A DNA stretch of 64,000 nucleotides from Cytobacillus sp. NCCP-133 (GCF_026011715.1 NZ_BRVM01000005.1:124001-188000); one strand, 5' to 3'. Numbered from the stretch's first letter, positions 44,374 to 53,845 are shown. The notes: generated from the letters alone by a model not told the origin. Made by a program: numbers and translations.

Positions 44374-45165
44374 ATGGAAACTTTACTTATTTATAAAGAT
44401 GATGTATCCAATAAATTTTGGAAAATAAACGTGACAGGAAAAGTTATTACAGTTACCTATGGAAAAGTTGGATCCATAGGAGCTGTTAAAACGAAAGAAT
44501 TTGAATCGGAAGATCGGTGCCAAAAAGAGGCAAATAAACTCATCCAATCAAAGCTGAAAAAGGGTTATGCAGGGGCAGCTCTATATGCAAAAGTTATCAA
44601 AGAAAGCACCATGACTGAAGCACTTTTTTGGGAATTGCTTATGACCGCCAAGAAAAAAGGGGAAAATCCTGAAGAACAGCTTGAGTGGCTGATAAACAAT
44701 TTGTCAAAAAGGCCTTTAAAAGACATTGTGATGTTTGATTACTGGTTGAATCAGAATTATAACAAATCATATTTATCCAGTCTTTGGGCAGCAGCATACA
44801 TCATTATGGGCGGCTGTTCAGACGATTGCTTCGATTATTTCAGGGCGTGGCTTCTTTATCAAGGAAATAAAGTATATGAGTCCAGTTTAAATGATCCTGA
44901 AACATTAATCCCTTCTCTTGGCTGTCTTGAAGAAGAAAGAGATATTCCCCAGTTTGAAGACTTGCTCTATGTGGCCAGTATGGCATACGAAGAAAAGACC
45001 GGCTATGATGAGGAACATTATGATCATTTATACGAAAAGCTATCCGGGGATGTATATGTTCAGCCCGACATCAAACTGGATTGGGATGCAGATGATGAAG
45101 AAGGGCTAAAAAGAATGTATCCGAAACTATGGGAGAGATATGGAGAGAACCCTCTGGAATATTGA
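44374..45165 (+). CDS. WGR domain and DUF4240 protein
   Basis: The 263-residue protein has an N-terminal WGR-like domain (about 5-75: NKFWKINVTGKVITVTYGKVGS, where the family has W-G-R; the residues KFWKI and YGKVG mark it). A DUF4240 domain follows (about 80-250: MTEALFWELLMTAKKKGENPEEQ). WGR domains occur in PARPs and bacterial molybdate/DNA-linked proteins. ATG 44374 has AGGGAG eight bases upstream; ATG 44335 has none. A microsatellite lies upstream. Confidence 0.8.
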   Translation: METLLIYKDDVSNKFWKINVTGKVITVTYGKVGSIGAVKTKEFESEDRCQKEANKLIQSKLKKGYAGAALYAKVIKESTMTEALFWELLMTAKKKGENPEEQLEWLINNLSKRPLKDIVMFDYWLNQNYNKSYLSSLWAAAYIIMGGCSDDCFDYFRAWLLYQGNKVYESSLNDPETLIPSLGCLEEERDIPQFEDLLYVASMAYEEKTGYDEEHYDHLYEKLSGDVYVQPDIKLDWDADDEEGLKRMYPKLWERYGENPLEY

Positions 45166-45179
45166 ATTATTTAAATTCG

Positions 45180-45206
45180 GCTGCCTCATTAGGGCAGTCT
45201 TTTATT
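45180..45206 (+). terminator. Weak terminator
   Basis: CTGCC-tcatta-GGGCAG is followed by TCTTTTATTT. The following 45207-45508 stretch has no recognised gene. Confidence 0.5.
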
Positions 45207-45508
45207 TGGTTTAATAAGGGGCTTGAGGTTGAATCAGTGGCTGGTTTGTATGAAGCCGGAAAACAGTTGAGTGAGAGAAAAAGGCCGCTTTGAATCCCCT
45301 ATCTCGCCACCAAATAACTTCAAAAAGAGAAAATGATAACCACAAGGCGATCTCAAAAGCATCACAGTTTCCCACTCACAACCAACACGTAAAAATCTGA
45401 ATTTATAGGTAAATCGGTTTAGCCGCTGTCAGATAAATAGTATAATATTGATAGTAATAGAGTAAAGTGACAATGATTTCAGGGAGTCATCCTACAGGGG
45501 GAAATCAG

Positions 45509-46357
45509 ATGGCAAAGATAATGCAGATATCAGACGAACTGAAGGATTGGATTGTAAGTACTTTAAAGAATGATGTTAGCCCGATTGCGATTGCGAATGC
45601 TTTGATTAAAAAGGGCTTTGATAATCGGTTTGCTTATGAAACGCTTTTTAAAATTGTTGGAAATGAAGCGATAAAGACGACAGATGGGGAGCAAGTTCGG
45701 TATAATAATGAGGTTCCCGGGATTGGCAGGAAGGGAAATACCCTTTATACAAGCGACAGTGAAATAAAAGTTCTTTCGAAAAATGAAAAGCCGTTTGTTT
45801 TGCATTTGGATAACGTGCTAAGTCATCAAGAATGTGATGAAATCATCGGCCTTTCGAAGAGCCGCCTGGAGCCATCCCGTGTTGTAGACACAGCTTCCGG
45901 GGAGGAGCGCGCTGCAACTGGGAGGACAAGCAAAGGGATGGCTTTTCATATTAGAGAGAATGAGCTTGTAGCCAGGATCGAGAGAAGAATCTCGGAATTA
46001 ACAGGTTTCCCGACTGAAAATGGGGAAGGCTTGCAAGTGCTAAATTACGGGATTGGTGAAGAATACAAATCCCATTTTGATTTTTTTCCACCTAATATGG
46101 CGGATGTCAAAAAAGGCGGTCAGCGTGTAGGTACCTTTTTAATCTATTTAAATGATGTGGCAGCAGGCGGGGAAACGGTTTTTCCTAAGGCTGGTTTATC
46201 TATTGTTCCAAAAAAGGGGACGGGTATTTATTTTCACTATGCAAATGAAGATGGCCAGTTTGACCGTTTATCTGTACATTGCAGCCTACCTGTCACAGTG
46301 GGCGAGAAATGGGTAGCGACCAAATGGATTCGGCAAAACAAAATTAATCATGAATAG
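45509..46357 (+). CDS. 2OG-Fe(II) oxygenase, prolyl 4-hydroxylase-like
   Basis: The 282-residue protein has a C-terminal double-stranded beta-helix (about 100-278). Its iron ligands are in YKSHFDFF (HxD, about 190) and SVHCSLPV (distal His, about 257), with Lys for 2-oxoglutarate in GEKWVATKWIR. This matches the P4Hc family present in Bacillus, which hydroxylates proline in a protein or free form. ATG 45509 follows GGGGG by seven bases. Confidence 0.9.
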   Translation: MAKIMQISDELKDWIVSTLKNDVSPIAIANALIKKGFDNRFAYETLFKIVGNEAIKTTDGEQVRYNNEVPGIGRKGNTLYTSDSEIKVLSKNEKPFVLHLDNVLSHQECDEIIGLSKSRLEPSRVVDTASGEERAATGRTSKGMAFHIRENELVARIERRISELTGFPTENGEGLQVLNYGIGEEYKSHFDFFPPNMADVKKGGQRVGTFLIYLNDVAAGGETVFPKAGLSIVPKKGTGIYFHYANEDGQFDRLSVHCSLPVTVGEKWVATKWIRQNKINHE

Positions 46358-46381
46358 AAAAAGCAAAAGGATGTTTTCCAG

Positions 46382-46654
46382 GTGAAGCTGATTAATAAAC
46401 TATTCTCAAAGCAAAAACCAGTTATGATTGAATTTTGCCAGCGAAATCTTGACCAGTTTTTAAAAGAAGAAAATTATTCTGATTTTAACCGTTTTCTAAA
46501 TCAGAAATATATCAATTATAAAGAATATGAATGCCAAAGCAAATGCAAGGAATGCAGGCAGTCTCCATATGCTGTGGTGGACGGCAAGTTCATCTCTGCG
46601 GAGAATTCCGATGAATTATTGGCGAAGCTGAAGGCACAGGCAGAAGAAAAGTAA
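46382..46654 (+). CDS. DUF1450 (YuzB-like) protein
   Basis: The 90-residue protein has IEFCQRNL near the start and a CxxxCKEC-type Cys cluster (ECQSKCKECRQSPYAVVDG), as in the DUF1450 family of Bacillus, which may bind metal or act as a thioredoxin-like protein. The start is GTG 46382. It is 24 bases after the oxygenase gene and probably co-transcribed with it. Confidence 0.8.
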   Translation: MKLINKLFSKQKPVMIEFCQRNLDQFLKEENYSDFNRFLNQKYINYKEYECQSKCKECRQSPYAVVDGKFISAENSDELLAKLKAQAEEK

Positions 46655-46662
46655 ATAATGTA

Positions 46663-46694
46663 AAAGGAATTGGAGCAATCCAGTTCCTTTTTTC
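46663..46694 (+). terminator. Terminator
   Basis: AAAGGAA(t)TGG-agcaat-CCA(g)TTCCTTTTTT. Confidence 0.7.
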
Positions 46695-46699
46695 ATATT

Positions 46700-46744
46700 A
46701 TTATTCAAATAAATATTTGAATAATTTTTCTCAAGAGGTATAAT
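46700..46744 (+). promoter_or_regulatory. cad operator/promoter
   Basis: ATTATTCAAAT-aaat-ATTTGAATAAT is a perfect 11-bp inverted repeat, the classic CadC/SmtB-type site with TTCAAATA half-sites. A TTGAAT -35 (46717-46722) lies inside it and a TATAAT -10 (46739-46744) follows after 16 bp, so bound CadC would block the polymerase. Confidence 0.85.
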
Positions 46745-46783
46745 ATACTCAAGTGAAGGTTTGAATATAGAGGGGGAATCAAC

Positions 46784-47152
46784 TTGGGGTCTAAAGATAC
46801 TTGTGATATTTATTGTTATGACAAAGAAAAGGTGACTCGGATACAATGGGAACTGCAGAAGGAAGACCTTTCTAGTGTAGCACAATTGTTTAAGGCGCTT
46901 GCAGATGAAAATAGAGCAAAGATTTCCTATGCACTTTGTCAGGATGAAGAACTGTGCGTCTGTGACATTGCCAATATAATTGGTTCCACTATCGCAACAG
47001 CATCCCACCATTTACGCACCCTTCATAAGCAAGGAATCGTAAAGTTTCGAAAAGAAGGCAAATTGGCTTTTTATTCGTTGGATGATGCTCATATTAAGCA
47101 ATTATTGCTTATTGCTATGGAACATAGAAATGAGGTGAAATCCAATGTCTGA
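46784..47152 (+). CDS. cadC: CadC, ArsR/SmtB-family metal-sensing repressor
   Basis: The 122-residue protein has N-terminal Cys7 and Cys11 and the ELCVCD motif (Cys about 58 and 60), which form the four-thiolate Cd/Pb/Zn site of CadC. A winged helix follows (ATASHHLRTLHKQGIV). It represses the cad operator until metal binds. The start is TTG 46784 after AGGGGG. Its stop overlaps the cadA start by 8 bases, so expression is coupled. Confidence 0.9.
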   Translation: MGSKDTCDIYCYDKEKVTRIQWELQKEDLSSVAQLFKALADENRAKISYALCQDEELCVCDIANIIGSTIATASHHLRTLHKQGIVKFRKEGKLAFYSLDDAHIKQLLLIAMEHRNEVKSNV

Positions 47153-49277
47153 ACAAGCGAGATTAGCTGAACAGCAAACGAAAACCTATCGTGTTCAGGG
47201 CTTTTCCTGAGCAGGCTGTGCCAAAACGTTCGAAGAGAACGTGAAGCGCCTGGATGGCGTTTTAGATGCGAATGTTAATTTTGGTGCATCCAAAATTACG
47301 GTTACCGGAACAGCTGCAATGGAAGCTATTGAAAAGGCCGGAGCCTTTGAAAAGCTGAAGCTGCGCACTGAAAATGAAAGAACAGCTGAGCGTGAGCCTT
47401 TTTGGAAGCAAAAAGAAAACTACAAAGTATATTTTTCTGCCGTGCTCCTGATGATCAGCTGGATTTTAAGCAAGCAGTATGGTGAGGACCATATCTATCC
47501 GATCATCGGATATGCAGCAGCCATTTTAATTGGTGGATACACCTTATTCCTTAAAGGCTTTAAAAATCTGTTCCGATTGAATTTTGATATGAGTACTCTG
47601 ATGACCATCGCCATTATCGGTGCAGCAATTATTGGCGAATGGGGAGAAGGCGCCATGGTTGTCATATTGTTTGCAATTAGTGAGGCACTTGAACGCTATT
47701 CGATCGATAAAGCTCGTCAATCAATTGAATCATTGATGGATATTGCTCCAAAAGAAGCGTTAATTCGCCGCGGTACAGAAGAAATGATCATTCATGTTAA
47801 TGAGATTCAAATCGGGGATGTCATGATTGTGAAACCTGGGCAAAAGCTTGCTATGGACGGAATCGTTATTAAAGGGACATCGACTCTGAACCAGGCAGCG
47901 ATAACGGGGGAAAGTGTTCCCGCCACCAAATCGGCTGATGATGAGGTGTTCGCAGGAACCTTAAATGAAGAAGGTCTGCTCGAAGTGAAAGTAACGAAAC
48001 GGGTGGAAGATACGACAATTTCGAAAATCATTCATTTAGTGGAAGAAGCGCAGGCGGAAAAAGCGCCTTCCCAGCAATTTGTTGATAAATTTGCAAAGTA
48101 TTACACACCGGCCATTATTCTTTTAGCGCTGTTAATCGCCCTCGTCCCGCCATTACTCGGAGGGGATTGGAGCGAGTGGATTTATCAGGGTTTGGCAGCT
48201 TTGGTTGTAGGCTGTCCTTGTGCACTGGTTGTTTCAACGCCAGTTGCTGTGGTGACAGCGATCGGCAACGCAGCGAGGAATGGAGTGCTGATAAAAGGCG
48301 GCATACACCTGGAAGAGGCTGGATCGCTAAAAGCGATTGCCTTTGATAAAACAGGTACGTTAACCAAGGGTGTCCCTGCAGTTACGGATGTAGTCGCTTA
48401 TGATGGTGATGAAACTGAATTATTAAAAGTTACAGCCGCGATTGAAAAAGGTTCACAGCATCCTTTGGCTTCAGCCATCATGCGAAAGGCAGAGGGAAAT
48501 GGAGCAGATTTTAACTCTGTGACAGTTGAGGATTTCCAATCCCTCACCGGGAGAGGGGTAAAGGCGCTCCTGAATGAAAAGCTTTATTACGTAGGAAGCC
48601 CTAAGCTGTTTGAAGAACTCCATGGAACAGTGGAAAGGGATACTAGTCAGAAGATTACAGAACTTCAGGCGCAGGGAAAAACAGTTATGGTGTTAGGAAC
48701 GGAACAAGAGATTCTTTCATTGATTGCAGTAGCAGATGAAATGAGGGAAAGTTCCAGATTGGTCATCAGTAAGCTGAACAGCATGGGAATCAGTACCGTT
48801 ATGCTGACAGGTGATAATCAGCTTACAGCTGATGCAATCGGAAAGCAAGCGGGGGTTGCTGATATTAAAGCAGATTTGCTTCCACAAGATAAACTGACTT
48901 TTATAAAAGAACTGCGCGCTCATCATAAAAACGTGGCAATGGTTGGAGATGGCGTAAATGATGCACCAGCTCTTGCAGCCTCGACTGTGGGAATTGCCAT
49001 GGGCGGAGCTGGAACGGATACCGCCCTCGAAACAGCCGATATTGCCTTGATGTCAGATGATCTAACAAATCTGCCATATACGATTAGGCTGAGCCGTAAA
49101 GCATTGGGGATTATTAAGCAAAATATCACATTTTCCCTAGCGATAAAACTATTGGCATTGCTGCTTGTGATTCCGGGTTGGCTGACGTTATGGCTGGCGA
49201 TCTTTGCAGACATGGGGGCAACTTTGCTGGTTACCTTGAACAGTTTACGATTATTAAAGGTAAAAAAGAATAATTAA
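47145..49277 (+). CDS. cadA: Cd/Zn/Pb-exporting P1B-ATPase CadA with in-frame UGA at Cys-22 (candidate selenoprotein)
   Basis: The frame starts at ATG 47145 behind GAGGTG and encodes an HMA domain, YRVQGFS-[TGA][12 protein letters not shown], where the TGA (47208-47210) replaces the first Cys of GFxCxxC. It then runs without interruption to TAA 49277: six to eight helices, TGES phosphatase loop, GCPCALV metal site in the membrane, DKTGTLT phosphorylation site, MLTGDN and [11 protein letters not shown]. If the TGA is recoded the product has 710 residues with a UxxC metal site. If it is a stop, only re-initiation at GTG 47241 gives a 678-residue pump lacking the CxxC. A hairpin follows the TGA (47226-47242). 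It exports soft divalent metals at ATP cost. Confidence 0.85.
47208..47242 (+). promoter_or_regulatory. SECIS-like stem-loop after UGA-22 of cadA
   Basis: TGA (47208-47210) is followed by 15 nt and then ACGTTC-GAAGA-GAACGT. The stem is a perfect 6 bp, the loop 5 nt with G first, and 21 nt separate the TGA from the loop, identical spacing to the PCYCGC gene. It fits the general form of bacterial SECIS elements. Confidence 0.5.
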
Positions 49278-49401
49278 GGATGATTCTTAAAAATTTCCGC
49301 TTTTTTGTGCATTGAAAATGTTACCGAGCTCATTTATATTAAAAGTGAAAGCTGCTTAAGATAATGGCAGAGCATCTAAAAAATTTTATAGGGGGCGTTA
49401 A

Positions 49402-49509
49402 ATGATGGCTACGAAAGCAGCACGCAAACGTAGAAGTATTAAGCGTTTCCTTCAAAAGGAATTAAGAAAAGGCAAAGCGAGAAGGGGTAAAGTGATTGTC
49501 GCAGTCTAA
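49402..49509 (+). CDS. Small basic protein (35 aa)
   Basis: The frame begins MMATKAARKRRSIKRFLQKE and is strongly Arg/Lys-rich. A GGGGG site lies 6-7 bases before ATG 49402 and a strong terminator follows the stop. It is probably a nucleic-acid-binding small protein; family not recognised. Confidence 0.6.
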   Translation: MMATKAARKRRSIKRFLQKELRKGKARRGKVIVAV

Positions 49510-49520
49510 GCATTATTTTT

Positions 49521-49556
49521 CAAAAGCCGGGGTTTGGCCAATGGCCCCGGCTTAGT
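49521..49556 (+). terminator. Terminator of the small basic gene
   Basis: AAGCCGGGG and CCCCGGCTT (9 bp, GC-rich) flank 12 bases. Confidence 0.75.
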
Positions 49557-49580
49557 TGTTATTATACAATAATTCAGAAG

Positions 49581-49617
49581 AAAAGCTTCCCACTATAATT
49601 TTTGCGGAAAGCTTTTT
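49581..49617 (-). terminator. Terminator of FUSC gene
   Basis: AAAAGCTTCC and GGAAAGCTTTTT flank about 15 bases; convergent side of the FUSC gene. Confidence 0.6.
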
Positions 49618-49628
49618 GTGTGATGGAG

Positions 49629-51815
49629 TTACTGATCCTTCCCCGCACCAAATTCCTCTGCTAATTCAATCAAAGCTTTATTGATTCGCCAAATATAGTA
49701 CAGGTGATGAATTAGGTCTCGCTGGGACTGTTTCCGGGTAGGGGCTAGGCGTTCGATTTGCTCCCGTTCTTTATCCAGGCTATAGACAAGAGGGCCATCC
49801 CCGTTTCCTTTTAGCAAATCCACTAATGTATCGATATTAAGCTCCAGCTTTTCTTTAATCCTCTGGAAAACATTAACCAATTCATCCGGATAGTCGAAGC
49901 CTTTTCGATAGGAGGAGGCAACTAGGTGCTTTGCATAGTAATTGATGGCTCCAAACATCGTAATCCACTTGTTTATGTCCGAATGGCAGGGAGACACAAG
50001 CTTTTGGGTAAGTGATTGGGCCTCCGTTTTGATCGTTTGAAATGTTTGTTCGAGCGTAAACGCGGTCCCCGATAGTTCTTTTATATTTATATCCTCTCTA
50101 AAACCGCGCACATACGCTGTTACATACGGCTTCAGCTCATTTAAAAAGTCTGTAAAGGCTTCAGCTACCTTATCCTTCGTTTTCTTAGGGAAAACAAAGG
50201 TAGAAACGCCGAAAGCGATCATTGCACCGGCGATTGTGTCAATAACCCGGGCACTAATAAGCGAAAATGAAATTCCTCCAAGTAAAAGGTCATACATAAA
50301 GGCGACCAGCATCGTAATAAACATACTCATTAAGGTGTAAGAAACCTCAAATAAATAGAAGGCAAAAAAGACGACGACAAAAATTAATACGACTTCAAGA
50401 GATGTATGGCCAGAAACAACTTTTGCCAGTGAAAATCCAATGACGGCTCCCATAATCGTTCCGACTGAACGCTGGAACCCTTTTGTATAAATGCGGCCGA
50501 TTGATTCAGTCCCTATCAGGACAATAAAAGCGGTTAAAAGCACCCAGTATGGCTGAGCAGGGGAAATGCTCTGTCCGGCTATGATGGATAAAGCCCCGGC
50601 AATCAAAGCTTGATAAGCCTTTTTGGTAGAAGGCTTCAGGCTAGTTTCTTTGTCTTCTGCCTTCTCTTCATTTGATTCCTTTTCAGGATCAACCTTTGTT
50701 TTAATATCTTCACTTTCAAACGCTTTTTCCCTATAAAGGGCTTGTTGCATGGTTGCAGCTCCCTCAATTACATGGTTGGCAATTGATTCAATTCTTCGAA
50801 TAAGAAAGAGCCATCCTGCGGGCTTTTCATCACGATTAAATAAATCCAAGATCAAGAGGCGCAATGCCTGCACAGCCAATTCTGCTTCCTGCAGGTTTTG
50901 CTCTTCATAATGCTGGGTAAGAACCTCTGCATCACGCAGGGACTGAATGACCCAAATAAGCAGTCTCCTTAATTCATCAATTTCAAAAGCGTCTGCATTT
51001 TTTAAACTGCGAGCGGAGTCAGTGAGCGTTTCAATCAGCATCCCTGTATCAAAAATATAAAGCCGCAGCTGGGAAGGAGACAGGCCAGTCCATAATTTTT
51101 TTACATCTTCTTCGTTTATATATTCTGAGACAGTGATGGCATATTCCTGAAGCTTATGAACATTTTTCTTTAGCTCTTTTTTTTGCTCAGGGCTCAATTT
51201 CTTATCTTGTATTCCCTGTATTAAAAGGTTAAATGTCAAGTTGCTTTGGATATGAAAGGAGCGAATGCTTCTTTTTAAGTTTTTAGCGGTATTTTGGAAA
51301 AGGATGAAATTGAAAAGGAAGGCATATGCAATTCCAATCCAAATGCCAATGTAAAACCAGGGCAGCTGGCTCCTTGCCAGCTGTAAGATGGATGAAAAGT
51401 ATAGAGTCATAAAAGCAATCATACATAAAGAAAAATACCGTATGCTGTAACGGGTTAAATAAAAGCTGCCGAAAATAATGGCAAGCATTACAGCGTCTAT
51501 GTAATAAGTATGCCCTGTAAGCAAGGAGCCGATTGTTATGCCGGCCATGGAGGAAACGCCAAGCAAAAGGGTTGTGAGCATTTTTTTCTGTCTGGCATCA
51601 TCCATGACAATCATAATTCCAAGCATCCCTGCCATGCCGGAAACAATCGCTGGAGTCAGTATATTATTACCGGCTGCGTGGATGATAAAGAGCGTTGTAA
51701 AGACGGATGCCATTAAGCTGAGTGTGGCACGGCCCGCTTTCTGAAACCGGATAAGTCCTGGATCAGCCGCCAAAAGTCTCCCAAGCCAATGGTGTTTAAT
51801 ATGCAGTTGTTTCAT
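49629..51815 (-). CDS. FUSC family transporter-like membrane protein
   Basis: The 728-residue protein has two membrane blocks of about six helices each (about 28-175 and 395-545) separated by long soluble helical segments, with a C-terminal cytoplasmic region. This is the FUSC/YccS architecture linked to export of aromatic acids or quaternary compounds. The central linker (about 360-390) is highly charged (DPEKESNEEKAEDKETS). The substrate is unknown. The start is ATG 51815 with GGTGA upstream. Confidence 0.85.
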   Translation of the reverse strand: MKQLHIKHHWLGRLLAADPGLIRFQKAGRATLSLMASVFTTLFIIHAAGNNILTPAIVSGMAGMLGIMIVMDDARQKKMLTTLLLGVSSMAGITIGSLLTGHTYYIDAVMLAIIFGSFYLTRYSIRYFSLCMIAFMTLYFSSILQLARSQLPWFYIGIWIGIAYAFLFNFILFQNTAKNLKRSIRSFHIQSNLTFNLLIQGIQDKKLSPEQKKELKKNVHKLQEYAITVSEYINEEDVKKLWTGLSPSQLRLYIFDTGMLIETLTDSARSLKNADAFEIDELRRLLIWVIQSLRDAEVLTQHYEEQNLQEAELAVQALRLLILDLFNRDEKPAGWLFLIRRIESIANHVIEGAATMQQALYREKAFESEDIKTKVDPEKESNEEKAEDKETSLKPSTKKAYQALIAGALSIIAGQSISPAQPYWVLLTAFIVLIGTESIGRIYTKGFQRSVGTIMGAVIGFSLAKVVSGHTSLEVVLIFVVVFFAFYLFEVSYTLMSMFITMLVAFMYDLLLGGISFSLISARVIDTIAGAMIAFGVSTFVFPKKTKDKVAEAFTDFLNELKPYVTAYVRGFREDINIKELSGTAFTLEQTFQTIKTEAQSLTQKLVSPCHSDINKWITMFGAINYYAKHLVASSYRKGFDYPDELVNVFQRIKEKLELNIDTLVDLLKGNGDGPLVYSLDKEREQIERLAPTRKQSQRDLIHHLYYIWRINKALIELAEEFGAGKDQ

Positions 51816-51971
51816 TGGGTCACCAATCTTTACATAAGTTTTTTCTAGAGAGAGCTAAAATTTATTCTAACACTTCATGTTTTGGTATCCAAATAAGGCC
51901 TATTAATTGGTTTTACCCGCATGCCTCCTCCTTAAGCCGATAAAAGGAAAATAATTTTAAGGTTTAAAATT

Positions 51972-51985
51972 CGAACAAATGTTCT
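51972..51985. promoter_or_regulatory. LexA/DinR SOS box
   Basis: CGAAC-AAAT-GTTCT matches the Bacillus SOS consensus CGAAC-N4-GTTCG at nine of ten positions. It lies about 26 bp before the yolD-like start. Confidence 0.75.
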
Positions 51986-52010
51986 ACAATAAAGTATGGA
52001 GGGATTTACA

Positions 52011-52223
52011 ATGCCACTTAGAGATAGAGGAATAGTAAAATGGCTTCCTGCTCACTTTATGCCGGAACATCGGGCCATGCTAAAGAAACTGAAAATTGAA
52101 CAGAATTCTCAAAACAATCCGCTTATTGATGAGTATGAATTGGAGGAATTTGAAAACAAGATTCACTATGCGATGGAGTTTGCCTATATTCTAAAAGTGA
52201 AGGTATATATAACAAGCAGGTAA
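52011..52223 (+). CDS. YolD-like protein (short form)
   Basis: The 70-residue protein matches the first two thirds of YolD: RDRGIVKWLPAHFMPEHRAML, a linker and FENKIHYAMEFAYILKVKVYI. YolD proteins normally have about 110 residues and are paired with Y-family DNA polymerases in SOS operons. Here the C-terminal strand region and the polymerase gene are both missing. GGAGGG and a LexA box precede it. It is possibly a truncated SOS remnant that is still expressed. Confidence 0.75.
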   Translation: MPLRDRGIVKWLPAHFMPEHRAMLKKLKIEQNSQNNPLIDEYELEEFENKIHYAMEFAYILKVKVYITSR

Positions 52224-52290
52224 AATAATCTTACATTGGCAGTATCATGATATAATTTAAAAAACATCATGTAAGTTTAAGGGGAAAAAA

Positions 52291-52848
52291 ATGAACGATA
52301 TTTTAGTAGATTTGATAGATGATTTGAAAAAGTCTAATGGCGGTCATATCCTTTATCAGTACGATCAATTAGATTGTTACCTTCAAAATGCAACATCTTT
52401 TATTTTGGCTGGAGTTAGAAATGGCGGACATGTAATGTATGTAGAGAATGACCGGAATCTTCTTCATATGAAGAAAAAATTGGGGAAGCATTTAAGCAGT
52501 GCTGAATTAGCCAGAGTCCATTTCGTAAATAATTTTGATTTCTACTATTCAAATGGTGATTTTAATCCAGATACCGTAATTAATTATTTTCGTAAAACGC
52601 TGCAGCCTCACCTGGATAGCGGTAAAGCCATTTATACCTGGGGGCTTGTAGAATGGGGGAATGTAGAAGAATATATTCCGAAAGTAGAAGAGTATGAGAA
52701 AAAATTAGACAAATTCAGAGCGGACAAAGGCATTATTTCTGTATGTGCTTACCATAATGGCAATACGCCCGATGATTTGAAAGAAAGATTGGTGCGCTGT
52801 CATAGTGTGCTCGTAACCGATCATGAATATAAATACCTGAAAAACTAA
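52291..52848 (+). CDS. MEDS domain protein
   Basis: The 185-residue protein has the MEDS (DcmR sensory) fold, here with HILYQYDQLDCYLQNATSFILAG, GGHVMYVENDRNLLHMKKKL, and YTWGLVEWGN. In other bacteria this domain binds organic ligands or regulates anti-sigma systems. It consists of the domain alone. AAGGGG precedes ATG 52291. A frameshifted GNAT gene follows. Confidence 0.75.
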   Translation: MNDILVDLIDDLKKSNGGHILYQYDQLDCYLQNATSFILAGVRNGGHVMYVENDRNLLHMKKKLGKHLSSAELARVHFVNNFDFYYSNGDFNPDTVINYFRKTLQPHLDSGKAIYTWGLVEWGNVEEYIPKVEEYEKKLDKFRADKGIISVCAYHNGNTPDDLKERLVRCHSVLVTDHEYKYLKN

Positions 52849-52872
52849 ATGTTTGCTTATTAGGAGAAACCG

Positions 52873-53632
52873 ATGAAACATATAACGTTCAACAATATTT
52901 ATAAGCCTGGCAAGGTCGTGCTGGAAAATGGATTTTACATCCATAATCATAATCCGGAAATGCTGCTGCAGTATGATAGCAATTTTATCCGTTTTAAAAA
53001 AATGCCGACGGTACCTGAGTTTTTGGATGCTCACGATTATTTAAGATCATATCATCAGGAGTCTGGGCAAAAGCATGTACGGTTTTATTTTCCTGAAGGG
53101 GAGGAGTTTCCCGCAGGAGCTTCTAAACTTCTTACAAAAAGACGAGGACTTTACAATCGGATTCCTGGAGCTGTATGCCATTCAGCCTAGGGAATTTCCT
53201 GATGTGGGGGAGAATCCGGATATAACCGTCACAAATGTGTCAGTCGAAACATGGGATGATTATTTGAAGTTACAGTATGAACTTGATTCGGTTTATGGGG
53301 AAAGTTATGCTGAAGAGAAACAGGATCAGCATCTAAGAAATTATCAGAGTGAATCTATACAGCAGATTCTTGCATACTACAAAGGAAAAGCAGCTGGATC
53401 AGTCGATGTCATTATTGAAAAAGGAACGGCTGAAATTGATGGTCTTATGGTCGATGAAGATTTTCAGAAAAAAGGCATTGGCAGTTGCTTGCAAAAGTAT
53501 GTGATGGATCAATTTAATGATAAGATGGTTATCCTTGTTGCCGATGGGGAAGATACGCCGAAGGAAATGTACCGGAAGCAAAATTATCGGTATCTTGGGA
53601 AGCAGTATGAACTTTTAAAAATATCCGATTGA
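52873..53632 (+). pseudogene. GNAT acetyltransferase, frameshifted
   Basis: ATG 52873 has AGGAG upstream. The first 90 codons (MKHITFNNIYKPGK...HVRFYFPEGEEFP) are in one frame. The rest (LQKDEDFTIGFLELYAIQ...GLMVDEDFQKKGIGSCLQKYV...NYRYLGKQYELLK) is in another, joining near 53130 by a single-base shift. The second part includes a complete GNAT motif A (DEDFQKKGIGSCL). Together they give a normal-sized, two-part acetyltransferase, so this is either a recent frameshift or a sequencing indel. Confidence 0.7.
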
Positions 53633-53637
53633 AATAG

Positions 53638-53668
53638 TGCCTGGTTTTTGAGAGCCAGGCATTTTTTA
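53638..53668 (+). terminator. Terminator of GNAT region
   Basis: TGCCTGG-tttttgaga-CCAGGCATTTTTT. Confidence 0.85.
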
Positions 53669-53710
53669 TGTGTATTTAAAGGGGAAATAAAAGAAAAATA
53701 TTTTTATTTC

Positions 53711-53758
53711 ATGTAAGCGCTTTAAAGGGTTGAAGTTTTCTGAAGACTTTGATAAGAT
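53711..53758 (+). promoter_or_regulatory. serA-like promoter with cre-like site
   Basis: A TTGAAG -35 (53730-53735) and a TAAGAT -10 (53753-53758) are 17 bp apart. ATGTAAGCGCTTTAAA (53711-53726) resembles a CcpA cre site except for one position, upstream of the -35. CcpA control is inference. Confidence 0.45.
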
Positions 53759-53773
53759 TTAAAAAACTGAAAA

Positions 53774-53845
53774 GGCCATGTGTAACTGGCGAAACGCGGA
53801 TTACCGCGAGGGAGCACATGGTATCAAAGCCGTTCGCCTGGGCAG
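53774..53845 (+). ncRNA. ZTP (pfl) riboswitch
   Basis: It carries the conserved blocks CATGTGTAACTGGCG, a variable GCGG..CCGC stem, GAGGGAGCACATG and the 3' domain GCCGttCGCCTGGGCA, which are the hallmark pseudoknotted core of pfl RNAs sensing ZMP/ZTP. A terminator hairpin overlaps its 3' edge, so it should act as an ON switch for the dehydrogenase when folate and purine synthesis stall. Confidence 0.88.
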
